Positions 1-8,713 of a stretch of DNA of 64,000 nt are shown piece by piece. The first letter of the stretch is position 1, and each line of letters opens with the position of its first letter. The translations under genes and the position numbers were made by a program. Location of the stretch: NCBI RefSeq assembly GCF_020171525.1, contig NZ_JAIVAI010000001.1, positions 124,001 to 188,000 on the forward strand, given 5' to 3'. Source of the stretch: Halobacillus yeomjeoni (lineage in GTDB: Bacteria > Bacillota > Bacilli > Bacillales > Halobacillaceae). Below the pieces are notes generated by a model. The model did no database searches. It worked only from the letters and a program-made list of their open reading frames with translations, and was not told the DNA's origin.

Positions 1-323
1 GAAAAGAATTGGAATTCATCAAATCACCTCAACCCTACAAAGAAAAACCTATGGCGAAGGTGAAAGGGAAAGATTTCCATGTAAAAATGGAATTGGACCT
101 CCGGGGAGAGCGCTATGAAGACGCATTGAACCGGTTGGAAAAGTATATTGATGATGCTTTATTAGCCGGATATCCAAGAGTCTCCATCATCCATGGAAAA
201 GGTACTGGTGCTTTGAGACAAGCCGTACAAAATTACGCCAAGAATCATAGAAATATCTCCAGTCACCGTTCTGGAGGGATGAATGAAGGCGGAAGCGGCG
301 TGACAGTTCTCGAACTTAATTAA
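1..323 (+). CDS. mutS2: Endonuclease MutS2, C-terminal fragment (Smr domain)
   Basis: This is the 3' end of a gene that starts before the window; the open frame runs from base 3 to the TAA at 321-323. The visible ~106 residues are the Smr domain, with the LDLRGE and HGKGTGALR motifs and the C-terminal GGMGEGG-like glycine-rich end (GGMNEGGSG) typical of MutS2. MutS2 binds branched DNA or collided ribosomes, and Smr supplies the nuclease activity. The following DUF350, lcfA and fadR genes match the B. subtilis yshD (mutS2) neighbourhood. The ATPase part cannot be seen. Confidence 0.93.
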   Translation, partial: KELEFIKSPQPYKEKPMAKVKGKDFHVKMELDLRGERYEDALNRLEKYIDDALLAGYPRVSIIHGKGTGALRQAVQNYAKNHRNISSHRSGGMNEGGSGVTVLELN

Positions 324-349
324 ATGTCGATTCAAGGGAGCGGACGGAA

Positions 350-757
350 ATGAATGGTTTTTGGGAATTCACATTAATCGAGACAGCAGCACGTTACAGT
401 GTAGTCATTCTTTGCTTAATTGTCTTTATGGCAATCTTTGAAATCGTGACCTCCTACAATAATTGGAAAGAAATCAAAGGGGGAAACTTGGCAGTCGCAA
501 TGGCTACAGGAGGAAAAATCTTTGGAATCGCGAACATCTTCCGTTATTCCATAGAACATAATGACTCTCTTCTTCAGACGATGGGATGGGGGATTTTTGG
601 ATTTGTATTATTACTGTCAGGATACTTCATCTATGAATTCCTAACTCCTTCATTTAAGATTGATGAAGAGATTGCAGCAGACAACCGTGCTGTCGGATTC
701 ATATCCTTAGTCATTTCTGTCGGTTTATCTTATGTCATCGGCGCGAATATCATTTGA
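350..757 (+). CDS. yshE: DUF350 family integral membrane protein (YshE-like)
   Basis: A 135-residue, very hydrophobic protein with about four membrane segments (roughly residues 12-35, 52-72, 78-100 and 112-135). Its length, topology and position between mutS2 and lcfA match B. subtilis YshE, a DUF350 protein. The function of DUF350 is not established. The ATG is preceded by a GGAG-type site, and the gene starts 26 bp after mutS2, so the two are probably co-transcribed. Its TGA stop is directly followed by the ribosome-binding site of the next tiny frame. Confidence 0.85.
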   Translation: MNGFWEFTLIETAARYSVVILCLIVFMAIFEIVTSYNNWKEIKGGNLAVAMATGGKIFGIANIFRYSIEHNDSLLQTMGWGIFGFVLLLSGYFIYEFLTPSFKIDEEIAADNRAVGFISLVISVGLSYVIGANII

Positions 758-767
758 GGAGATCGAT

Positions 768-845
768 ATGGAAACATTAGCGAAAATATTAATGGTCGTG
801 GCAGCATTATTCCTCATTGTCGGGGTGCTGTTCTTTATCTTATGA
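768..845 (+). CDS. Possible 25-residue hydrophobic membrane peptide
   Basis: ATG at 768 follows GAGGAG at 756-761 with a 6-base gap, and the frame ends in TGA at 843-845. It encodes METLAKILMVVAALFLIVG and six more hydrophobic residues, which would form one membrane helix. It begins 10 bp after yshE and ends one base before a strong terminator hairpin, as expected of the last gene of an operon. I recognise no family; it resembles only the start of DUF2905-type small membrane proteins. It could be a chance frame, but the ribosome-binding site and terminator support translation. Confidence 0.45.
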   Translation: METLAKILMVVAALFLIVGVLFFIL

Positions 846-846
846 C

Positions 847-885
847 AAAAAGCGTTCTTCACATCGAAGAACGCTTTTTGTTTTG
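847..885 (+). terminator. Rho-independent terminator of the mutS2-yshE operon
   Basis: A perfect 14-bp stem (847-860 with 866-879) and a 5-base loop, followed by a T-rich run. It sits immediately after the 25-codon frame. Confidence 0.9.
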
Positions 886-942
886 TCTTTTTTGGGTTTT
901 CGGTCTGATCCTTGCTTAGAGTATGGGAGGGAAGGAAAAACA

Positions 943-1027
943 GTCCGCTTGTCGCGGGGAACGCCGAGTCTCCTCGAACTTCATTCTCCGGGGTCTTCTA
1001 CGGTCCCCTGCGAAATGGAGTCATTCA
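943..1027 (-). repeat. Degenerate copy of a GC-rich Bacillaceae-type intergenic repeat
   Basis: Read on the minus strand, this GC-rich stretch resembles the intact element at 29904-30026. Both share an AGCGGAC end, a GAGGA(A)G..C block, runs of CCCCGC and a GGGAGAC-like end, in the same order. The copy has diverged and has lost clear terminal inverted repeats. Its GC content is sharply higher than the surrounding AT-rich intergenic DNA. The long frame crossing it (817-1083) is not a gene. Confidence 0.6.
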
Positions 1028-1084
1028 CGCCTCAAACAAATTCCAGGACAGGAAGAGCTGAGACGAACTTCCTTCTGAAATAAC

Positions 1085-1158
1085 AACACCATGCAATACC
1101 AGAGCATTTTGGTTAAGTGAAGAAAGTAAATGGTAAGTGACCATCATGCAACGGTGTT
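1085..1158. other. Potential multi-branched stem-loop in the intergenic region before lcfA
   Basis: AACACC plus TGCA at 1085-1095 can pair with TGCA plus GGTGTT at 1147-1158, enclosing a second hairpin (ATGGT 1130-1134 with ACCAT 1140-1144) and a weak CCA/TGG pair. It lies upstream of the likely lcfA promoter, so it is not in the lcfA leader. Together with the repeat at 943-1027 this is all I can see in the 418-base gap between the terminator and lcfA. It may be chance pairing. Confidence 0.3.
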
Positions 1159-1243
1159 TTGCATCTTCGTTTAAAGTTTTTTTCTTATTTTCAGAGGATT
1201 TCCTATTAATCGGTGTAATTTTCTTAAAATTTAAAAATTATAT

Positions 1244-1272
1244 TTCAAATATGACTTGTCTCTCGTTATAAT
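1244..1272 (+). promoter_or_regulatory. Probable sigma-A promoter of lcfA
   Basis: TATAAT at 1267-1272 is preceded, 17 bases upstream, by a weak -35 (TTCAAA, 1244-1249). The predicted transcript starts about 25 bases before the lcfA start codon. No FadR-like palindrome is seen near it. Confidence 0.6.
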
Positions 1273-1303
1273 GGAACTAAGACAAAAAGGGAGGCGTTTT
1301 GGT

Positions 1304-3004
1304 ATGACAACCTTTAACAGGCCATGGCATGAACATTATCCACCCGAGATCCCTGCAACGATGAACTATGATGAAAAACCTTTACATGAATATTTGGAGG
1401 AAAGTGCATCAGTTTATGGAGAAAAGAAAGCGCTTTATTTTTTAGGGAAGGAGTTAACTTATAAGGAGTTGTTTCACCAATCGAAAGCTCTGGCGCGTTA
1501 TTTACAGGATTTAGGTCTTGAAAAAGGGGACCGGATTTCAATTATGCTACCAAACTGCCCTCAATCCGTCATTGCTTACTACGCAATCTTGATGGCTGGT
1601 GGAATCGTAGTCCAGACTAATCCTTTGTATATGGAAAGAGAGCTGGAATATCAAATGAAGGATTCCGGGGCGAAAATGATCATATGTCTTGACCTTCTAT
1701 ATCCAAAAGCTGTGAATGTCAAACCAGAGACGTCTTTGGAGCATATTATTGTGACGGGAATTAAGGATTACCTGCCATTCCCTAAAAACAAAATTTATCC
1801 TTTCATACAAAAGCGGCAGTATCAAGTCCTGGTCAAACCAGAACAATCCTATGATACACATTTATGGACACATATCTTAGAAACTAGTGATGGTGAAGTT
1901 ACACCAGTAGAAGTGGATCCAAAAGAAGACCTGGCGCTCCTCCAATATACAGGCGGGACCACAGGTTTTCCTAAAGGAGTAATGCTCACTCATCATAACC
2001 TGGTGGTAAACACCCAAATGTCAAGAAAGTGGTTATACAACTTGGAAGGTGGAAGTGAAAGTGTATTGGGAGTTCTGCCATTTTTCCATGTCTACGGCAT
2101 GACCTCAGTCATGAATTTTTCCGTCATGACAGGTAATAAAATGATTTTAATGCCAAAATTTGAACCCGAAGATGTATTGAAAGTTATCGATAAGCAAAAA
2201 CCGACCCTTTTCCCTGGAGCTCCTACCATTTACATCGCTTTATTAAATCATCCTCAATTAAAGAAGTATGATTTATCTTCAATAAAAGCTTGTATTTGTG
2301 GATCAGCACCTCTGCCGCATGAAGTCCAGGAGCAGTTTGAAAGAATCACCGGAGGTAAACTTGTCGAAGGGTACGGTTTGACGGAGACTTCTCCTATTAC
2401 CCATGCCAATTTCGTCTGGGGAAATCGCGTCAGCGGTAGTGTAGGGGTTCCGTGGCCGGATACTGATGCAAAGATTTATAAGATGGATGTCGATGAAGAA
2501 GCTGAGTTTGGAGAAGTTGGTGAAATCATCGTCAAAGGGCCTCAAGTCATGAGAGGGTATTGGCAGAAACCTGAAGAAACAGCCCAGGTTCTCAGTGAAG
2601 ATGGATGGTTCAAGACTGGTGATTTAGGTTACATGGATGAAAAAGGGTATTTTTATATCGTGGATCGTAAAAAGGATATGATCATAGCTGGTGGATTTAA
2701 TATTTATCCTCGTGAAGTAGAAGAAGTCCTTTATGAACATTCTGAAATTCAAGAAGCAGTCATTGTAGGTGTACCTGATGCTTACAGGGGAGAAACGGTC
2801 AAAGCTTTCGTAGTTAAAAAAGCAGGAAGCGATATTACAGAGGATGAACTGGATGCCTTCTGTCGAAAACATCTGGCTTCTTATAAAGTCCCTCGCATTT
2901 ATGAATTCCGCGATGAACTTCCTAAAACTGCAGTCGGAAAAATCCTTCGCCGTACTTTAGTGGAGGAAGAAAAAAGAAAATTAGAAGGTACAGAAAGCGT
3001 ATAA
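1304..3004 (+). CDS. lcfA: Long-chain fatty-acid--CoA ligase
   Basis: A 566-residue acyl-CoA synthetase of the ANL adenylating superfamily. It activates long-chain fatty acids with ATP and CoA, the entry step of beta-oxidation. The phosphate-binding motif YTGGTTGFPKG is near residue 215, the adenylate-binding GYGLTETSP near 356, GWFKTGDLGY near 434, DRKKDMII near 453, and the catalytic lysine lies in KTAVGKILRR near 541. I chose ATG 1304 because AAGGGAGG at 1287-1294 is correctly spaced; an upstream in-frame start at 1256 has no such site and would lie upstream of the predicted transcription start. The next gene is its likely regulator, as in B. subtilis. Confidence 0.93.
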   Translation: MTTFNRPWHEHYPPEIPATMNYDEKPLHEYLEESASVYGEKKALYFLGKELTYKELFHQSKALARYLQDLGLEKGDRISIMLPNCPQSVIAYYAILMAGGIVVQTNPLYMERELEYQMKDSGAKMIICLDLLYPKAVNVKPETSLEHIIVTGIKDYLPFPKNKIYPFIQKRQYQVLVKPEQSYDTHLWTHILETSDGEVTPVEVDPKEDLALLQYTGGTTGFPKGVMLTHHNLVVNTQMSRKWLYNLEGGSESVLGVLPFFHVYGMTSVMNFSVMTGNKMILMPKFEPEDVLKVIDKQKPTLFPGAPTIYIALLNHPQLKKYDLSSIKACICGSAPLPHEVQEQFERITGGKLVEGYGLTETSPITHANFVWGNRVSGSVGVPWPDTDAKIYKMDVDEEAEFGEVGEIIVKGPQVMRGYWQKPEETAQVLSEDGWFKTGDLGYMDEKGYFYIVDRKKDMIIAGGFNIYPREVEEVLYEHSEIQEAVIVGVPDAYRGETVKAFVVKKAGSDITEDELDAFCRKHLASYKVPRIYEFRDELPKTAVGKILRRTLVEEEKRKLEGTESV

Positions 3005-3023
3005 AGACGAGTTTTTTTAAAAG

Positions 3024-3052
3024 TTGACAGAATATTTCCTTGATTGTAGAAT
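3024..3052 (+). promoter_or_regulatory. Sigma-A promoter of fadR-fadB-etfB-etfA
   Basis: TTGACA at 3024-3029 and TAGAAT at 3047-3052 are separated by exactly 17 bases. Transcription would start near 3059, inside the FadR operator that follows. Confidence 0.85.
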
Positions 3053-3058
3053 AATATA

Positions 3059-3076
3059 TGAATGACCGTTCATTCA
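3059..3076 (+). promoter_or_regulatory. FadR operator
   Basis: The 18-base palindrome TGAATGACCGTTCATTCA has perfect 7-base arms and a 4-base spacer, matching the known B. subtilis FadR consensus arms (TGAATGA-N4-TCATTCA). It covers the predicted transcription start, so bound FadR should block the operon. Long-chain acyl-CoA would relieve repression, by analogy with B. subtilis. Confidence 0.88.
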
Positions 3077-3106
3077 TTTTCAGAATTGATAAGGTAGGAG
3101 ATTTCA

Positions 3107-3694
3107 TTGAAAAATAGCAAACCTAAATATAAACAAATTATTGAAGCTGCAGTTGAAGTCATTGCTGAAAATGGGTATCACTCCTCGCAGGTTTCAAAGA
3201 TTGCTAAAAAAGCAGGAGTGGCGGATGGTACTATATATCTCTACTTCAAAAATAAGGAAGATATTCTTGTTTCACTTTTCCAAGATAAAATGGGGCAGTT
3301 CATTGAGAAAATCGAGCAAGAAACCACTTCCAGGCAGACAGCTGAAGAGAAATTGTTGACTCTGATTCAAACACATTTCAAACAGCTGGCTGCCGACCAT
3401 CATCTAGCGATCGTGACGCAGCTTGAATTACGTCAATCGAACAAAGAGCTTCGGCAGAAAATTAATGGCGTGTTGAAGCGTTATTTGAACGTCATCGACT
3501 CCATCATCGAAGAAGGTATGGAAGAAGGGTTGTTCCGGAGTGGCCTGGATCTCCGTCTCGTCCGCCAAATGATTTTTGGTACGCTGGATGAGACGGTGAC
3601 CAACTGGGTCATGAAGGACCAACGATATAACATAGAAGACCAAGCTGAAGAAGTCCATAGCTTGATTGTCCATGGATTAACCCATAACAGGTAA
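3107..3694 (+). CDS. fadR: TetR-family fatty-acid degradation repressor FadR
   Basis: A 195-residue TetR regulator. The N-terminal helix-turn-helix (about residues 8-55) has the pattern AENGYHSSQVSKIAKKAGVA followed by GTIYLYFKNKEDI, and the rest is the helical ligand-binding domain. In B. subtilis, FadR (YsiA) represses beta-oxidation genes and is released by long-chain acyl-CoA. The FadR operator just upstream implies autoregulation. The start is TTG at 3107, six bases after GTAGGAG; no ATG is suitable. It leads the fadB-etfBA operon, with an 18-base gap to fadB. Confidence 0.92.
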   Translation: MKNSKPKYKQIIEAAVEVIAENGYHSSQVSKIAKKAGVADGTIYLYFKNKEDILVSLFQDKMGQFIEKIEQETTSRQTAEEKLLTLIQTHFKQLAADHHLAIVTQLELRQSNKELRQKINGVLKRYLNVIDSIIEEGMEEGLFRSGLDLRLVRQMIFGTLDETVTNWVMKDQRYNIEDQAEEVHSLIVHGLTHNR

Positions 3695-3712
3695 AAAAGG
3701 AGAGAGGAATCT

Positions 3713-4486
3713 TTGTCGACACTTCACTTACAGGTCAAAAGTAATGTTGCTGAAATTTTGATTCAAAGTCCACCTGCAAATGCTTTATCCAGCAGGATAT
3801 TGGAAGATTTATCTTCGGAGCTGGATAAAGTCGAGCAGGATCCTGCTATTAAAGCAGTGGTTTTGAAAGGGGAAGGGAAATTCTTTTCTGCAGGAGCAGA
3901 TATTAAAGAGTTCACTTCTCTCCAAAAGGCTTCAGATTACAAACAATTAGCCCGAAAAGGGTTGAATCTTTTCAACAGAATTGAACACTTCCATGTCCCT
4001 GTCATTGCTGCGATCCATGGAGCAGCATTGGGAGGGGGACTGGAACTCGCAATGGCTTGTCATATCAGGTATGTCACTCATAATGCTAAGCTTGGCCTGC
4101 CTGAATTGAACTTAGGAATCGTACCTGGCTTCGCTGGTACCCAGCGCCTGCCAAGATTAGTGGGCGCACCTAAGGCGTATGAAATGCTGTTGACAGGAAA
4201 ACCGGTTTCAGGCGAAGAAGCAGTTCAATTGGGGTTAGCTAATAGAAGCTTCCCGGAGGAAGATTTATTTAATGAAGTTGCACAGCTGGCTCAATCGATT
4301 GTGTCGAAGAGCGGTCCAACCATCCACCATATCATGAATTTGATACCTTATACCCATTCTTCAAGGTTCGATGAGGGAATGGATGCGGAAAGTGAAGCGT
4401 TTGGAGATGTGTTTGGCAATGAGGATGCGAAAGAAGGCATACAAGCATTTATTGAAAAGAGAAAACCAGAGTTTAAAGATCAATAG
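3713..4486 (+). CDS. fadB: Enoyl-CoA hydratase
   Basis: A 257-residue crotonase-family enzyme that hydrates trans-2-enoyl-CoA in beta-oxidation. The oxyanion-hole segments GEGKFFSAGADIKEF (near residue 60) and AAIHGAALGGGLELA (near 100) are present. The catalytic-glutamate region LGLPELNLGIVPGFAGTQR lies near residue 125. It matches B. subtilis FadB (YsiB) in length and position. The start is TTG 3713, preceded by AAAGGAGAGAGG. It is followed 17 bp later by etfB, which links fatty-acid oxidation to electron transfer. Confidence 0.9.
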   Translation: MSTLHLQVKSNVAEILIQSPPANALSSRILEDLSSELDKVEQDPAIKAVVLKGEGKFFSAGADIKEFTSLQKASDYKQLARKGLNLFNRIEHFHVPVIAAIHGAALGGGLELAMACHIRYVTHNAKLGLPELNLGIVPGFAGTQRLPRLVGAPKAYEMLLTGKPVSGEEAVQLGLANRSFPEEDLFNEVAQLAQSIVSKSGPTIHHIMNLIPYTHSSRFDEGMDAESEAFGDVFGNEDAKEGIQAFIEKRKPEFKDQ

Positions 4487-4503
4487 TACAGGAGGGCATA
4501 GAG

Positions 4504-5277
4504 ATGAACATTTACGTTTTGCTGAAAAGAACTTTTGACACAGAAGAAAAAATTTCCATTAAAAATGGACAGATTGAGGATGATGGAGCAGAATATATCA
4601 TCAACCCTTATGACGAATATGCAGTAGAGGAAGCAATCAACATCAGAGATGAGCATGGTGGTGAAGTCACTGTCGTTACCATCGGGGATGAAGATAGTGA
4701 GAAACAATTGCGCACTGCTCTTGCCATGGGAGCTGACAAGGCTGTCCTGGTAAATACTGAAGATGATTTGGAAGAAGGAGATCAGTTCACAACAGTTAAA
4801 ATCCTTGAAGCTTTCTTTGAAGACCGGGATGTAGACATTATTTTGGGCGGAAATGTTGCGATTGATGAAGCGAGTGGCCAAGTCGGTCCCCGTTTAGCAG
4901 AGCGCCTTGATATTCCTTGTGTGACTACAATTACGAACATTGAAATAGAAGGTAAAAATGTGAAAATTGAACGTGATGTAGAAGGTGATGTAGAAAAGGT
5001 TGAAACGACTTTACCTTTATTAGTCACTTGCCAACAGGGTTTGAATGAGCCTAGATATCCTTCCTTACCTGGGATTATGAAAGCTAAGAAAAAACCTTTG
5101 GATGAATTGGAAATTGATGATTTAGATTTGGATGAAGATGATGTGGAACCAAAAACAAGAACCACTGAAATTTTCTTACCTCCTGAGAAGCAGGCTGGCA
5201 AAGTGCTGGAAGGCGAGGTCGATGACCAAGTAAAAGAATTGGTGTCACTATTGAAGACTGAAGCGAAAGTACTGTAA
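4504..5277 (+). CDS. etfB: Electron transfer flavoprotein, beta subunit
   Basis: A 257-residue EtfB of the adenine-nucleotide alpha-hydrolase-like fold. It binds AMP and pairs with EtfA to pass electrons from acyl-CoA dehydrogenases to the respiratory chain. Recognisable segments are NPYDEYAVEEAINIRDEHGG, GNVAIDEASGQVGPRLAE and the conserved LPSLPGIMKAKKKPLDE-like stretch near residue 190. It is unusually acidic (for example EIDDLDLDEDDVE near residue 205), in keeping with a halophile. It is in an operon with fadR, fadB and etfA. Confidence 0.95.
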   Translation: MNIYVLLKRTFDTEEKISIKNGQIEDDGAEYIINPYDEYAVEEAINIRDEHGGEVTVVTIGDEDSEKQLRTALAMGADKAVLVNTEDDLEEGDQFTTVKILEAFFEDRDVDIILGGNVAIDEASGQVGPRLAERLDIPCVTTITNIEIEGKNVKIERDVEGDVEKVETTLPLLVTCQQGLNEPRYPSLPGIMKAKKKPLDELEIDDLDLDEDDVEPKTRTTEIFLPPEKQAGKVLEGEVDDQVKELVSLLKTEAKVL

Positions 5278-5303
5278 ACAGATAGAAGGGAAGGAGAATC
5301 GAT

Positions 5304-6284
5304 ATGAGTAAAAAAGTGTTGGTTATTGGTGAATCTAGAGAAGGTTCCTTAAGAAATGTCACATTTGAAGCAATTGCAGCTGCTAATATCATAAGTGACG
5401 GCGGAGAAGTCGTCGGAGTTCTTTGTGGAGCTGGAGATATGGAAGCGATGGGGCAGGAAATGGTTTATCATGGTGCTACTCGTGTCATTACTTTAGCAAA
5501 CGAAGAATTGAAAACGTATACATCAGATGGGTTTAGTCAAGCAATCTTCCAAGTAATTGAAGATGAATCCCCTGAAGGAATCGTTATGGGACATACAGCT
5601 ATCGGTAAGGACTTGACTCCAAAGCTTGCAAGTAAACTGGAATCCGGGTTGATTTCCGATGCTACAGAAGTAGTGGCTGAAGGTGATAAAATTGTGTTCA
5701 CTCGTCCTATCTACTCCGGAAAAGCATTTGAGAAGAAAGAGATTACGGATGGAGTTGTGTTTGCTACAATCCGCCCGAACAACATACCGGCATTAGAAAG
5801 GAACGAGGAACTTGCAGGTGAAGTGTCTGCCAGAGATGTGGACATTCAAAACATTCGTACCATCATAAAGGATATCATCCGTAAATCTTCCGAAGGTGTG
5901 GATCTATCAGAAGCGAAAGTTATCGTAGCGGGCGGCCGAGGAGTGAAAAGCTCTGAAGGGTTTGAACCATTAGAGCAGCTGGCTGATGTACTCGGCGGTA
6001 CGGTAGGTGCGTCACGTGGGGCATGTGATGCAGGTTATTGTGATTACTCATTGCAAATCGGCCAGACAGGGAAGGTGGTCACTCCTGATTTGTACATTGC
6101 GTGTGGAATTTCAGGTGCTATCCAACACTTGGCAGGGATGTCCAATTCTAAAGTGATCGTTGCGATAAATAAAGATCCAGAGGCGAATATATTCAACGTA
6201 GCCGATTATGGTATTGTCGGAGACTTATTCGATGTGGTTCCTAAATTAGTAGAAGAAATAAAACAAATGAAAGTGAATGCATAA
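5304..6284 (+). CDS. etfA: Electron transfer flavoprotein, alpha subunit
   Basis: A 326-residue EtfA. The N-terminal half has the ETF fold. The C-terminal FAD domain (about residues 200-326) carries the typical GGRGVKSSEGFEPL, GASRGACDAGYC, GQTGKVVTPDLYIACGISGA and INKDPEANIFNVADYGIVGD blocks. It forms the FAD-containing heterodimer with EtfB. It is the last gene of the fadR operon, with a hairpin about 50 bp after its stop. Confidence 0.95.
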   Translation: MSKKVLVIGESREGSLRNVTFEAIAAANIISDGGEVVGVLCGAGDMEAMGQEMVYHGATRVITLANEELKTYTSDGFSQAIFQVIEDESPEGIVMGHTAIGKDLTPKLASKLESGLISDATEVVAEGDKIVFTRPIYSGKAFEKKEITDGVVFATIRPNNIPALERNEELAGEVSARDVDIQNIRTIIKDIIRKSSEGVDLSEAKVIVAGGRGVKSSEGFEPLEQLADVLGGTVGASRGACDAGYCDYSLQIGQTGKVVTPDLYIACGISGAIQHLAGMSNSKVIVAINKDPEANIFNVADYGIVGDLFDVVPKLVEEIKQMKVNA

Positions 6285-6332
6285 ATTCATTCGTTTACCT
6301 TAGGCAATAAGGTAGTATGGTATGAATCATTC

Positions 6333-6373
6333 AAAGAAGCCTGAGCCGAATTATTTGGCTTTGGCTTCTTTCC
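6333..6373 (+). terminator. Probable terminator after etfA
   Basis: AAAGAAGCC at 6333-6341 pairs with GGCTTCTTT at about 6364-6372, with partly paired inner segments. The following T-run is short, so termination may be incomplete. Confidence 0.6.
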
Positions 6374-6400
6374 ATGTTTAAATGAGGTATAAACAAATTG

Positions 6401-6430
6401 TTAGTCACTAAAAATAGATAGTGATATACT
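6401..6430 (+). promoter_or_regulatory. Probable extended -10 promoter of trxA
   Basis: TATACT at 6425-6430 is preceded by the TGA of an extended -10; a weak -35 (TTAGTC, 6401-6406) lies 18 bases upstream. It would start transcription about 30 bases before the trxA start codon. Confidence 0.5.
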
Positions 6431-6464
6431 CTAATCAGACTCATTGGTCGAGGAGGAATATATA

Positions 6465-6779
6465 ATGTCAATTGTAAAAGCAACTGATCAAAACTTTACA
6501 GAAGAAACAAATGAAGGTTTAGTTCTAGCAGATTTCTGGGCACCATGGTGTGGACCTTGCAAAATGATCGCTCCTGTACTTGAAGAGCTTGATGAAGAAA
6601 TGAATGATCAAGTTAAAATTGTAAAGCTGGACGTAGATGAGAACCAGGAAACAGCTGGTAAGTATGGAGTTATGAGTATTCCTACCCTGCTTCTTTTCAA
6701 AGATGGTAAGGTCGTTGACCAAGTCATCGGTTTCCAGCCTAAAGAAGCACTAGCAGAACTGATTACAAAGCATTCCTAA
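6465..6779 (+). CDS. trxA: Thioredoxin
   Basis: A 104-residue cytoplasmic thioredoxin that reduces protein disulphides. The redox motif WCGPC covers residues 28-32 (C29 and C32), and the cis-proline is in MSIPTLLLF near residue 73. ATG 6465 follows AGGAGG at the right spacing; an upstream in-frame start at 6444 has no comparable site. It is a single-gene unit between two terminators, as in B. subtilis next to etfA. Confidence 0.97.
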   Translation: MSIVKATDQNFTEETNEGLVLADFWAPWCGPCKMIAPVLEELDEEMNDQVKIVKLDVDENQETAGKYGVMSIPTLLLFKDGKVVDQVIGFQPKEALAELITKHS

Positions 6780-6803
6780 TTGGAGTAAACACTCTAAAAG
6801 ATG

Positions 6804-6832
6804 CCGCGTTGCCTTTGCAACGCGGTTTTTTT
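6804..6832 (+). terminator. Rho-independent terminator of trxA
   Basis: A 9-bp GC-rich stem (6804-6812 with 6817-6825) and a 4-base loop, followed by seven T. Confidence 0.95.
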
Positions 6833-6896
6833 CTGTATATGTCCTCCCTTATATGATACTTTTGATAATATACTTCTAAATAATGGAGTGAAATTG

Positions 6897-8693
6897 ATGA
6901 ATTCCAATATAAAGGAAAAATTGGCGGTATTACCTGATCAACCCGGATGCTATTTGATGAAAGATAAGCATGGGACGATTATATATGTGGGTAAATCAAA
7001 AGTTTTAAAGAACCGTGTGAGATCCTATTTTACAGGTGCACATGATGGAAAGACTCAACGGCTGGTCAAAGAAATCGTTGACTTTGAATACATCGTCACG
7101 ACATCGGAAATCGAAGCTTTAATCCTTGAAATGAATTTAATAAAGAAATACGACCCGAAATACAACGTACTTTTGAAAGATGATAAAACCTATCCATATT
7201 TGAAAGTTACAGCAGAAAGACATCCTCGATTGATTGTTACCAGGAATGTGAAAAAGGATAAAGGAAAATACTTCGGTCCCTATCCGAACGTCATCGCAGC
7301 AAGGGAAACCAAAAAGTTATTAGACAGGCTTTATCCTTTACGCAAGTGTAACACCATGCCCGATCGCGTCTGTCTTTACTATCACATGCATCAATGTCTG
7401 GGGCCTTGCGTGTACCCGGTAAGCAAGGAAACCAATCAAGAAATTGTGCAGAATATCACTACCTTCTTGAATGGTGGTCATGCCGAGATCAAAAAAGACT
7501 TGAAAAGTAAAATGTATGAAGCTTCAGAAGAGCTTGATTTTGAAAGAGCGAAGGAACTCCGAGATCAAATAGAGCACATTGAATCTGTGATGGAGCAGCA
7601 GAAGATGACTATGAACGATCAAGTCGACCGTGATGTCTTCGGTTATTCGTACGATAAAGGTTGGATGTGCGTACAAGTCTTTTTTGTTCGTAGAGGTAAG
7701 CTGATTGAAAGGGATGTAGCATTGTTCCCGTTCTTTGATGATCCTGAAGAAACTTTCTTAAGTTATATCGGGCGATTCTACCACCATCAGAACCATCCTT
7801 ACCCGAAACAGGTTCTTGTACCAGTGGCGACGAATGTGGACGTACTGGACGGAATATTAGATACGAAAGTTCACATTCCTATGCGAGGCAGGAAAAAAGA
7901 GCTTGTTGAATTAGCTATGAAAAATGCTGAAATCTCACTGGAGGAAAAATTCTCGTTGATTGAAAGAGATGAAGAAAGAACAATCAAAGCGGTTGAATCT
8001 TTAGGAGATTTTTTGAACATAGAAACTCCCCATCGCATTGAAGCCTTTGATAACTCCAATATTCAGGGAGCCGATCCCGTGTCAGCTATGGTCGTCTTTA
8101 CGGATGGTAAACCGGATAAAAAAGAATACAGGAAATATAAAGTCCGTGACGTTGAAGGACCAGATGATTATGAAACGATGAGGGAAGTGATTCGGAGGAG
8201 ATATAAACGTGTTTTGAAAGAAAATCTTCCTTTACCTGATTTGATTGTTGTCGATGGAGGAAAAGGCCAGATGTCTGCAGCTATGGATGTACTTGAGAAT
8301 GAATTAGGGCTGGACATCCCCCTATGTGGACTGGCTAAAGATGAAAAGCACAAAACAAGTGAACTTTTATATGGTGAACCTCCTGAAGTCGTAGACCTTG
8401 ATAGACAATCGCAAGTTTTCTATCTTGTTCAAAGAATACAGGATGAAGTCCACCGCTTCGCTATATCATTCCACCGCCAATTAAGAGGGAAAGGTGCCAT
8501 TCAGTCTGAATTGGACAAAATTCCAGGGGTGGGCCAAAAGAGAAGAAGGTTGTTGTTAAGACATTTCAAATCTGTGCCGGAAATAAAGAATGCCAAAATA
8601 GAGGAAATTACGAAGCTCGGAATTCCCGAACCTGTTGCGAATACAATTCTCATCCATTTGAATCAAGAACAAATAGAACCAGCTGAAGAATGA
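6897..8693 (+). CDS. uvrC: Excinuclease ABC subunit C
   Basis: A 598-residue UvrC, the same length as in B. subtilis, that makes both incisions in nucleotide excision repair. The N-terminal GIY-YIG nuclease begins [20 protein letters not shown] (about residues 18-37). A UVR/UvrB-interacting segment with [15 protein letters not shown] lies near residues 205-230. The RNase H-like second nuclease has [20 protein letters not shown] near 380. A helix-hairpin-helix region with [16 protein letters not shown] is near the C terminus. ATG 6897 follows GGAGTG. No SOS box is visible upstream. Confidence 0.96.
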   Translation: MNSNIKEKLAVLPDQPGCYLMKDKHGTIIYVGKSKVLKNRVRSYFTGAHDGKTQRLVKEIVDFEYIVTTSEIEALILEMNLIKKYDPKYNVLLKDDKTYPYLKVTAERHPRLIVTRNVKKDKGKYFGPYPNVIAARETKKLLDRLYPLRKCNTMPDRVCLYYHMHQCLGPCVYPVSKETNQEIVQNITTFLNGGHAEIKKDLKSKMYEASEELDFERAKELRDQIEHIESVMEQQKMTMNDQVDRDVFGYSYDKGWMCVQVFFVRRGKLIERDVALFPFFDDPEETFLSYIGRFYHHQNHPYPKQVLVPVATNVDVLDGILDTKVHIPMRGRKKELVELAMKNAEISLEEKFSLIERDEERTIKAVESLGDFLNIETPHRIEAFDNSNIQGADPVSAMVVFTDGKPDKKEYRKYKVRDVEGPDDYETMREVIRRRYKRVLKENLPLPDLIVVDGGKGQMSAAMDVLENELGLDIPLCGLAKDEKHKTSELLYGEPPEVVDLDRQSQVFYLVQRIQDEVHRFAISFHRQLRGKGAIQSELDKIPGVGQKRRRLLLRHFKSVPEIKNAKIEEITKLGIPEPVANTILIHLNQEQIEPAEE

Positions 8694-8713
8694 CAGCTGG
8701 TTCTTTCTTTTAC
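8676..8713 (+). terminator. Terminator overlapping the uvrC stop codon
   Basis: GAACCAGCTG at 8676-8685 pairs perfectly with CAGCTGGTTC at 8694-8703; the 8-base loop contains the uvrC TGA. A T-rich run follows and overlaps the end of the convergent yslB gene. Confidence 0.85.

Noticed and set aside
817-1083. Open frame of 88 codons
   Set aside because: It crosses a terminator hairpin and a GC-rich repeat, starts inside the small-peptide gene and lacks a ribosome-binding site.
6322-6332. TGAATCATTCA palindrome downstream of etfA
   Set aside because: It resembles half of a FadR operator but has a 1-base rather than 4-base centre and lies beyond the operon, so it is not called as an operator.
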